NCBI GenBank assembly: GCA_019242065.1
Contig: JAFAWJ010000502.1
Coordinates: forward strand, 1 to 6,058
Direction: 5' to 3'
Length of the DNA: 6,058 nucleotides
Source of the DNA: Chloroflexota bacterium
Lineage (GTDB): Bacteria; Chloroflexota; UBA6077; CF-72
Every line of letters starts with the position of its first letter. The stretch's first letter is position 1. Under the pieces are notes generated by a model. It was not told the DNA's origin, did not search any database, and saw only the letters and a program-made list of their open reading frames with translations. Position numbers and translations under genes: made by a program. This document shows positions 1 through 6,058 of the stretch, one piece after another.

Positions 1-1536
1 ACCATCATTTATCTCGCGTTCGAGCCCACCTCGCGCAACTTCCGCCAGTGGAGCGGCAACGACGCGCTGTGGCGCTATTTGATCAGCCAGGCCGCCGTCG
101 ACAACGGCGTCGGCTCGGCGCTGGTCCGCCCGTACCTGCGCTGGGGCAGCCGACCACCACGCCTGTCGATGGCCGACTTTTCCACCCAGCCCAAGCCGTC
201 GCTGGACTGGTTCTGGACACTGGTGGTCCTCTACGGCGTCGGCCTCGGCGGCGCGCTGTTCGTGTTCGGGCGGCGGGGCATGGTCGGCTGGGGGCTGCTG
301 TCGATCGTCGGCTTCACGGCCATCGCCGGCGCGGTCGGTTTCATCGTCGCCCGCGAGCGCGCCGAGCCCGACGCCGCGATCACCCGCGTCGTCGTCATTC
401 GACCGATTGACGTGGGCAACAGCTCGGCTGCCTATACGCACGAGTACGTCTCGGTGCTGGCGCGGCGCGACGGCACGTTCAATTTCGTCCTGCCGCAGGA
501 CGACCTGAGCCGCGGCCTCTACTACCCGTTCCCGCGGCCCAGCGACGAGTCCGACACCAACTGGCCGTTCACGGTGCTGGAAGGCGCCCAGCCGACGCTG
601 CAGAACATGCAGCTCCAACAGGGCCAGCTGGCAACAGCGCAGATCGACGGCCAGTTGAAGGACGCCCCTGGTGTCCAGGCCGACCTGCAAGTTGACCATG
701 GGGCGCTGACAGGCATGGTGACCAACCGCACCGGCGGTCGACTCAGCGACGCGTACGTGGTCGTCGACAGCGACATCCGGCCACTGGGCAGCCTGGAGAA
801 AGATCAGTCCAGCCAGCTCGACTTCCTGCTGCCGCCCCAGGCAGCCGCTGGCAACCTCGCCGCGACGGCGATTGCCGACAAACTCACGCCGCCTGGCTCC
901 ACCGCGAAACCCGGTGCCGCCGCCCGGCGCGACTGGCTCGAGTCGCTGTTTTCCGCCCGCTTCCTGTTCGCGCGCATGGAGATGCGCGGACCGACGCTCG
1001 TCGGCTGGCTCGACCAGGCCCCGGAGCAGATCATGGCGCCCGACTTTCGCCTGAGTCAGGGTGACTTCACCCTGCTGGTCCAGCCCCTCAAGCCCCAGCT
1101 TCCCGTTGGCTTCGACGGCGAGATTCCAGCCGCGGCCATGAACAAGCGCGACCTGGGTATCGGCTCAGGCGCGCCGACGGATCGCGACTACTACACCGTC
1201 GCCCCTGGCGAGGCGATTACTTTGCAGTTCGCCATTCCGCCCAGTGAGGGCACCTTCCAGCTCAGCCAGCTGCGACTGAACGTAGATGGCGTCGTGCAGG
1301 GTCGTGTCAAGCAGGCGGACATGCCGTTCACGGTCTCGCTGTTCAATTGGCGCGCCGCCCAGTGGGAGGCGTGGGAAGTCAACTCCGGCAGCAGCATCGT
1401 CCCGGACGGCGACCGCTACATCTCCGCGGCGGGCGAGATTCGCTTGCGCTACACGCTCGACGCGTCGCTGTCGGCAACCGTCCGTGAAGTGCGATTGAAC
1501 CGACTCGACGTGACGGCGGTCGGGGCCGTCAAGTGA
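1..1536 (+). CDS. Membrane-anchored protein with C-terminal beta-rich extracytoplasmic domain, 5' partial
   Basis: The frame is open from base 1 to TGA 1534-1536, so 511 residues are visible and the true start lies upstream; internal ATG and TTG codons are not needed as starts. Visible residues 1-30 (YLAFEPTSRNFRQWSGNDAL, then WRYLISQ) look like the end of an extracytoplasmic domain. From memory, similar WxGxxxLW segments occur in GATase-like/VWA-like membrane proteins encoded beside ABC and MoxR genes. Two hydrophobic helices at about 70-90 and 96-117 are separated by a short loop with two arginines (GRRGMVG). By the positive-inside rule this places both flanking parts outside. Residues 118-511 are beta-rich, with GALTGMVTNRTGGRLSDAYV near 234-253 (an 'N-R-T-G-x-x-L-x-D-A' turn motif) and a C-terminal part (SLFNWRAAQWEAWEV) that reads like a jelly-roll or carbohydrate-binding-type fold. 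It overlaps the ABC ATPase gene by 4 bases, suggesting a shared operon and an accessory role for the exporter. Exact function is unknown. Confidence 0.85.
   Translation, partial: TIIYLAFEPTSRNFRQWSGNDALWRYLISQAAVDNGVGSALVRPYLRWGSRPPRLSMADFSTQPKPSLDWFWTLVVLYGVGLGGALFVFGRRGMVGWGLLSIVGFTAIAGAVGFIVARERAEPDAAITRVVVIRPIDVGNSSAAYTHEYVSVLARRDGTFNFVLPQDDLSRGLYYPFPRPSDESDTNWPFTVLEGAQPTLQNMQLQQGQLATAQIDGQLKDAPGVQADLQVDHGALTGMVTNRTGGRLSDAYVVVDSDIRPLGSLEKDQSSQLDFLLPPQAAAGNLAATAIADKLTPPGSTAKPGAAARRDWLESLFSARFLFARMEMRGPTLVGWLDQAPEQIMAPDFRLSQGDFTLLVQPLKPQLPVGFDGEIPAAAMNKRDLGIGSGAPTDRDYYTVAPGEAITLQFAIPPSEGTFQLSQLRLNVDGVVQGRVKQADMPFTVSLFNWRAAQWEAWEVNSGSSIVPDGDRYISAAGEIRLRYTLDASLSATVREVRLNRLDVTAVGAVK
1533..1536 (+). 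other. GTGA start/stop overlap
   Basis: The GTG start of the ABC ATPase shares bases with the TGA stop of the upstream membrane protein gene. This geometry is typical of translationally coupled genes and supports cotranscription. Confidence 0.7.
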
Positions 1537-2555
1537 GCCTCGATGCACCGGTCGAGCGGGTGATCGAGAACGAACACCCGCTGGTTTCGCACTCCCCGGC
1601 CGAACCCGCGGTCATGGTCGAGCATGTCGCCCGCCGCTTCGGTCCGCGCGTCGTCCTGCATGACCTGTCCTTCACGGTCGAGCCCAATCAGGCGCTCGGC
1701 ATCATCGGCGCCAACGGCTCCGGCAAAACCGTGCTCCTGCGCCTGATCGCCAGCCTGGATCGTCCGACCGCTGGCCGCATCACCGTCCACGGCTACGACA
1801 CGCTGCAGCGACCGCGGGCCGTGCGCGACCGGGTCGGCTACCTGCCCGAAGAGCCGATGCTGTACGACGGCCTCACCGCCGAGCAGTACCTGCAGTTCGT
1901 CGGGCGCGCACGCGGTCTCGGTGCGCAGGTGCGTCAGGTTGCCGTGGACACGCTGCTCCAGGTCGTCGGGCTGGACGAACGCCGCTGGCGCGACGTCAGT
2001 ACGTTCTCCCCTGGCGAGCGTCGACGCCTCGCGCTGGCCAGCGCGCTCGTCCACGAGCCCGACGTGCTGCTCCTGGATGATCCGCTGCGCGGCCTGGACG
2101 GCTTTGCCCGTCTCGAGCAGATCGAGGTCCTGCGCGAGCTACATCGACTGGGTTCGACCATGGTGATGGCCGCGACCCGGCCGGAGGACGCACTCGAAGT
2201 GTGCGAAAGCGTCGCGGTACTGCGTGACGGAACCCTGGTCTGGAGTGGCGACGCGGCGGCGGCCGCGGCACTCGCCTCGCCGCAGCTTGCCAACTCGGTG
2301 CGGGTGCGCGTCGAGATCATCGGCGAGCTCGAGGCGGCGGTGGCGCTCCTGTCGCAGCGCCGTGACCTGCAAGAGCTCGAGGTGGACGAGGACGGCCGCA
2401 ACGTGTGGTTTCTGTTCTCGGGTGACGAAGAGGCGCTGGCTGGCTTATTGCCGCAGTTGATTCGAGCTGGCTCGAGCGTGGCCCATTTCGGGATAGAGCG
2501 GCGCTCGCCCGCCGCCGCCCTCGCGCGCCTCTTCCACGAAGATTCGGGTCGATGA
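1533..2555 (+). CDS. ABC-2-type transporter ATP-binding protein, with divergent catalytic motifs
   Basis: A 340-residue cytoplasmic ATPase expected to energise the permease encoded next. Walker A is GANGSGKT at residues 59-66. The Q-loop region is GYLPEEPMLYDGLT (102-115), with Glu in place of Gln as in many ABC-2 ATPases. The signature is FSPGERRRL (158-166), Walker B is VLLLDDP (178-184), and the D-loop is GLD (187-189). Two positions differ from the canonical form: the catalytic Glu after Walker B is Asp183, and the switch-His position aligns by eye with Thr215 in MAATRPEDA. Residues from about 250 to 340 form an extra C-terminal domain like the one common on ABC-2 ATPases. GTG 1533 is chosen as start because it forms a GTGA overlap with the previous stop and the first 27 codons have high GC at the third position. 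ATG 1614 (Met28) is the alternative and would give the more usual ATPase N-terminus; neither has a strong Shine-Dalgarno sequence. Confidence 0.93.
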   Translation: MSLDAPVERVIENEHPLVSHSPAEPAVMVEHVARRFGPRVVLHDLSFTVEPNQALGIIGANGSGKTVLLRLIASLDRPTAGRITVHGYDTLQRPRAVRDRVGYLPEEPMLYDGLTAEQYLQFVGRARGLGAQVRQVAVDTLLQVVGLDERRWRDVSTFSPGERRRLALASALVHEPDVLLLDDPLRGLDGFARLEQIEVLRELHRLGSTMVMAATRPEDALEVCESVAVLRDGTLVWSGDAAAAAALASPQLANSVRVRVEIIGELEAAVALLSQRRDLQELEVDEDGRNVWFLFSGDEEALAGLLPQLIRAGSSVAHFGIERRSPAAALARLFHEDSGR

Positions 2556-2626
2556 AACCTGGCGTGGCGCGTCGCCCCGGTGCACAATGCCCTATGGCCG
2601 CGAGCGGAGGCTGCCCGTGCCGCTGA
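2552..2626 (+). CDS. Possible 24-codon micro-ORF bridging the ATPase and permease genes
   Basis: ATG 2552-2554 overlaps the ATPase stop as ATGA. The frame runs 24 codons to TGA 2624-2626, ending just inside the permease gene whose GTG start is at 2617. The peptide begins MKPGVARRPGAQC and has three cysteines (positions 13, 21 and 23). It has no recognisable domain. Its geometry would let ribosomes finishing the ATPase continue across the only real gap in the operon and end beside the permease start, so it could be a coupling leader rather than a functional peptide. It could equally be chance, since a short open frame in GC-rich DNA is not rare. There is only a weak GAAG upstream as a ribosome binding site. 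Confidence 0.25.
   Translation: MKPGVARRPGAQCPMAASGGCPCR
2606..2610 (+). promoter_or_regulatory. Strong Shine-Dalgarno GGAGG for the permease
   Basis: GGAGG lies six bases (CTGCCC) upstream of GTG 2617. It is the best ribosome binding site in the window and decides the permease start. The in-frame ATG at 2587 lies upstream of this site and has no comparable motif before it. Confidence 0.75.
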
Positions 2627-3531
2627 TCGGCGCGCTGGTCATTAAGGAATTCCAGACCTGGTTGCGCGGCCGCCTGACCTTCGCCGCGTTCACGCTGCTG
2701 GTGCTCCTGGTCGCGCTGATGGTGTTCCTCCTGGGCACCCTCATCCTCGCGCCAGATGCCAACGCCGCTCCGGCGCTGTTTTCCACCACGTCCACCACGT
2801 CGACCAACATCCTGGTCGCCAACCGCGCCGTGTTCCTGTTCGGCGCCGTCGGCATGTGCGTCATCCTGGCCGCGGCCGTCGTCGCCCCCGCCGTCGCCGC
2901 CTCAGCCTTCGCAACCGAACGCGAACGAGGCACCCTGGACCTGCTGCTACTCCAGGGACCAGGTCCCTCGCGCATCGTGCTGGGCAAAGTCCTGGCCGCG
3001 CTGGTCTTCAGTCTCCTGCTGCTGGCCGTAGGGATCCCGTTCTTCGCCCCCGCCTGGTCCTTCGGCGGCGTGCAGGCCGACCAGGTGATCGCACTGATCA
3101 GCATCGTGTGCACGATTACGCTCTTTTACTGTGCGCTGGGCGTGTTTTTCGGCTCGGTGTTCAAGACCACCCTGCCCGCCGCCATGTTCGCGCAGGCCGT
3201 CGCCTTGTTCATGGTCTTCGGCACGCTGGGCGTGCACCTGACCTTCGCCGTCCTGAGCGGCAATGACGTCTTCCGCCCGCTTCTCTGGCTGAATCCATTT
3301 CTGGCGCTGCTCTCGGGCGGTGGCGCCGCGACCGACTCGCTCGCCCGCGGCGCACCCGTGGCTTTCCGCAATGTGTTGCTGCTGCCACCGCAAAGCTGGG
3401 CGCCTGGCGTGTTGCTGCCTGCCTGGGTCATTGGCAGCCTGGCGTGGACCGCGCTGGCCGTACTGCTGGTCGCGGGCGCAGCCGTCGCAATTGAGCCGAC
3501 TCACCCGTTGAAAGGCAGGCGCGCGCGATGA
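2617..3531 (+). CDS. ABC-2-type transporter permease
   Basis: A 304-residue integral membrane protein, the likely membrane partner of the preceding ATPase. It starts with the short amphipathic segment MPLIGALVIKEFQTWLRGRL typical of ABC-2 permeases (family knowledge). Hydrophobic helices fall at about 22-45, 71-98, 125-146, 157-181, 186-213 and 270-292. The cytoplasmic loop after the second helix carries the hallmark ATERERGTLDLLLLQGP (99-115) followed by SRIVLGKVLA (118-127), a segment shared by many ABC-2/NosY-like permeases. A second family-like segment, LLWLNPFLALLS, lies at 222-233. The loop between helices 1 and 2 is Ser/Thr-rich (STTSTTSTN, 56-64). GTG 2617 is preferred for its GGAGG site; ATG 2587 would add 10 residues. 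The stop overlaps the next start as ATGA. The transported substrate cannot be inferred. Confidence 0.92.
   Translation: MPLIGALVIKEFQTWLRGRLTFAAFTLLVLLVALMVFLLGTLILAPDANAAPALFSTTSTTSTNILVANRAVFLFGAVGMCVILAAAVVAPAVAASAFATERERGTLDLLLLQGPGPSRIVLGKVLAALVFSLLLLAVGIPFFAPAWSFGGVQADQVIALISIVCTITLFYCALGVFFGSVFKTTLPAAMFAQAVALFMVFGTLGVHLTFAVLSGNDVFRPLLWLNPFLALLSGGGAATDSLARGAPVAFRNVLLLPPQSWAPGVLLPAWVIGSLAWTALAVLLVAGAAVAIEPTHPLKGRRAR
2782..2808 (+). repeat. 9-bp tandem repeat (TCCACCACG), two exact copies and one degenerate
   Basis: TCCACCACG occurs at 2782-2790 and 2791-2799, followed by a diverged third unit TCGACCAAC (2800-2808). The units are in frame and encode STT, STT and STN in the predicted external loop between permease helices 1 and 2. 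It is a small in-frame duplication and leaves the reading frame intact. Confidence 0.6.
3528..3531 (+). other. ATGA start/stop overlap
   Basis: The ATG of the three-helix membrane protein overlaps the TGA of the permease. A modest purine-rich site (AAAGG and AGG at 3511-3519) lies upstream, so both reinitiation and independent initiation are possible. Confidence 0.8.
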
Positions 3532-5284
3532 CGATGCTTTCCCCCGCGGCAACCTATCACGCCGAACTGCGCCAGCAGCTCGATTCAGTCGGACGCGCCA
3601 TCTCGATGCAGCGTGGCCTGACCTGGCTCGCACGTGGTCTCGCCGTCGGGACCGTGGTCGTGCTGGGCCTGGTCATCTGGGCCTGGACGCGCGATTCCGT
3701 CGGCGGCCTGTCGGTGCCGCTCCTGGTCGCGATACCGGCACTGGCGGCGATCGTCCTGGCTGTCGGCAGCCTGTTCATCCGCCAGAGCACGGTGGACCTG
3801 GCGCGCCGCGTGGACCAGGCCGCCCGGCTGCACGAACGCTCCACGACGGCGCTCGAGCTCGGTCGACGTGGTGACGAATTCCCGCTGGCCGTGGCGCAGA
3901 TGCGCGACGCCGTCGAGCACCTGCGACGCGTCGATCTGCTGGATGCGTTCCCGCTGCGCACGCCGCGCAAAGAGCTGCTGGCGGCGTTTTTCGTGGCCGC
4001 GATCGCCGTCATCGTGGGTGTGAGCCCCAATCCGTGGCTGCTCCAGGCGCGCGCCTCCAACCCGAGCATCGCGGTGGCGCGTGAAGAGGCGCAACGCGTC
4101 GAGCGCGTGGCCGACAGTTTGCCGCAAAACGAGTCGCCCGACGTCGACGCCCTGCGTCAGCTCGTCAGCCAGGGAGCGCAAACGATGCAGGCGCGCAGCA
4201 ACGACCCGGACGCCGCTTTGAATGCGCTGCAAGACCTGGAGCAACAGGTCCAGGGCATGAGCGCAGGCGACGATCAGATGGCGGCCGCACTGGCCGCGGT
4301 CGCGAGTGCGCTGGCTGGCAACCAGCAGACACAGGCGCTTTCTGACGCGATCAACACCGGCGACATGCGCCAGGTGTCGCAAGCCGCAAAAGACCTGGCC
4401 CAATCCATGTCCAGCCTGTCGCCCCAGGATCGGCAGCAGCTTGCCCAGGTGCTGCGCGACGCGGCCAGCAAGGCCGATGGCCAGTCCCAGAGCGTGGCCA
4501 GCAATCTATCAGCCGCCGCCGATGCGCTCCAGGCATCCTCAGCGGGGGCCGGTGACCAGAGCCAGAGCCAGAGCCAGTCCAGCCAGTCCGCCCAGGCGGC
4601 CGGCCAGCAGGCCGACGCCAGTGGCGCGCAGTCCGCGCAAGCCGCGAGCGACGCCATGAATCAGTTGAGCCAGAACGCCGCCGCCGCGGACGCGCGCCAG
4701 CGCACCGCCAGCCAGCTCGAGAGTAGTCGCAACGCGCTGGAGCGCGCGCTGGGCCGCACCCAGAGTCGCTCGGGCAACAACAACGCCAGCAGCAGTAGCA
4801 GTAACAGCAGCAGTTCGAGCGCCAACAGCTCGTCCTCGAACGGGCAGTCGTCCAGCGGCGACCAGAGTGGTTCGCAATCCCAGGACGGCAGCGGCCAGGG
4901 TCAGTCGGGCAATCAGGCAGGCAACGGCTCAGGCCAGAACGGTGCCGGATCGCAAGGCGACCAGGGAGGCGGTTCCAGCGACAACGCAGGCACCGGCGGC
5001 GGCTACTCAACCGGCGGCGATCCGAACGGCGCGAACAATACTGGCTCGCCGAGCCAGCTCGACGCGGTCACCAACCCCCAGCAAGATCAAAGCGGTAACC
5101 AGGCTCCGGATGTCAGCAGCACCAACCCGTACACCAGCGATGCTGGCACTGGCAGTGCGCAGACCGCGCCCGAATCCGTGCAGCCCAGCTATTCGAACAA
5201 ACCGACGCAGGGCAACGATTCGGGCAGCATTCCCCTTGGGCTGCGCGACCTGGTGAAAGACTACTTCAGTTCTCTGGACCAAAA

Positions 5285-5288
<4 letters not shown>
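3528..5288 (+). CDS. Three-helix membrane protein with helical and Ser/Gln/Asn/Gly-rich C-terminal region (DUF4175-like architecture)
   Basis: A 586-residue protein. Helices are predicted at about 37-53, 61-84 and 149-165. The Arg-rich part between helices 2 and 3 (VDLARRVDQAARLHERSTTA, 89-108) resembles the 'D-x-R-L-x-x-R-x-x-T-A-L-E' segment I recall from DUF4175-like proteins encoded beside MoxR/DUF58 genes; the family assignment is tentative. The positive-inside rule puts this loop in the cytoplasm and everything after residue 165 outside. Residues about 180-335 are Ala/Gln-rich and helical or coiled-coil in character. Residues about 338-565 are low-complexity Ser, Gln, Asn and Gly, including N417-N419, S421-S425 and S427-S431. 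The last 19 residues (IPLGLRDLVKDYFSSLDQK) return to ordered, amphipathic sequence. ATG 3528 makes an ATGA overlap with the permease stop and has AAAGG/AGG upstream; ATG 3534 is an alternative. The role is unknown; a scaffold or envelope-spanning partner of the exporter or MoxR system is an inference. Confidence 0.85.
4556..4579 (+). repeat. Hexamer repeat CCAGAG x3 plus one degenerate unit
   Basis: CCAGAG occurs at 4556-4561, 4562-4567 and 4568-4573, followed by CCAGTC at 4574-4579. The repeat is in frame and encodes the start of the alternating Gln-Ser tract (QSQSQSSQS) in the three-helix membrane protein. Being a multiple of three, copy-number change would lengthen or shorten the tract without breaking the gene. 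Confidence 0.6.
4776..4842 (+). repeat. Asn/Ser homopolymer-like coding tract
   Basis: Three Asn codons followed by two runs of five Ser codons and a third of four, broken by Ala and Asn. Serine is encoded by a mixture of AGC, AGT, TCG and TCC, so at protein level the tract is far more uniform than at DNA level. Confidence 0.7.

Positions 5289-6058
<770 letters not shown>

Noticed and set aside
971..988. Perfect inverted repeat CGCGCAT-GGAG-ATGCGCG
   Set aside because: It lies well inside the first gene, has no following T-run, and a 7-base arm of GC-rich sequence is expected by chance; not a terminator or operator.
1449..2054. Minus-strand open frame (201 codons) opposite the ABC ATPase
   Set aside because: It covers the Walker A and signature region of a clear ATPase on the other strand and has no recognisable motif.
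2552..2620. Possible frameshift or pseudogene break between the ATPase and the permease
   Set aside because: Both proteins are complete: the ATPase ends after its C-terminal domain and the permease starts with a normal N-terminus behind a strong ribosome binding site.
2947..3633. Minus-strand open frame (228 codons) spanning the permease end and the next gene
   Set aside because: It crosses a tightly coupled junction of two real genes and its Arg/Gln/Gly-rich translation has no domain signature.
3585..4403. Long open frame on the minus strand (272 codons) opposite the three-helix membrane protein
   Set aside because: It is antisense to a gene with clear membrane helices and family-like segments, its translation is His/Arg/Gln-rich with no domain or helix pattern, and such mirror frames are expected in GC-rich coding DNA.
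4556..4842. Repeat-rich stretch considered as a CRISPR-like or non-coding repeat array
   Set aside because: Units are short, in frame, have no spacers, and encode a continuous Ser/Gln/Asn tract inside an intact reading frame.

Overview
The window is a GC-rich, gene-dense bacterial segment that is coding from end to end on the + strand. It holds five collinear genes, the first cut at the left edge and the last cut at the right edge. No rRNA, tRNA, mobile element, CRISPR array, promoter or terminator was seen. Most third codon positions are G or C. The gene set and protein style suggest a high-GC Chloroflexota-like bacterium (perhaps Thermomicrobia or an uncultured relative), but this is an inference from gene content and no phylogenetic marker is present.

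Layout: (1) bases 1-1536, the C-terminal 511 residues of a membrane-anchored protein with a two-helix hairpin and a large beta-rich domain predicted to lie outside the membrane; (2) 1533-2555, an ABC-2-type transporter ATPase with clear Walker A and signature motifs but non-canonical residues at the catalytic Glu and switch His positions; (3) 2617-3531, the matching ABC-2 permease, with a GTG start placed by a strong GGAGG ribosome binding site; (4) 3528-5288, a three-helix membrane protein with a long helical region, a Ser/Gln/Asn/Gly-rich low-complexity tract and a conserved-looking C-terminal peptide; (5) 5285-6058, a MoxR-family AAA+ ATPase, truncated by the window end.

Three of the four junctions are 4-base start/stop overlaps (GTGA at 1533, ATGA at 3528, GTGA at 5285). 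The exception is the 61-base ATPase-permease gap, which is bridged by a possible 24-codon micro-ORF that itself begins in an ATGA overlap. This packing points to one translationally coupled operon. Together the genes look like a cell-envelope module: an ABC-2 exporter flanked by two membrane proteins with large extracytoplasmic parts, followed by a MoxR chaperone-like ATPase. MoxR genes are usually followed by a DUF58 protein, which would be expected just past the right edge. The substrate and biological role cannot be read from the sequence.
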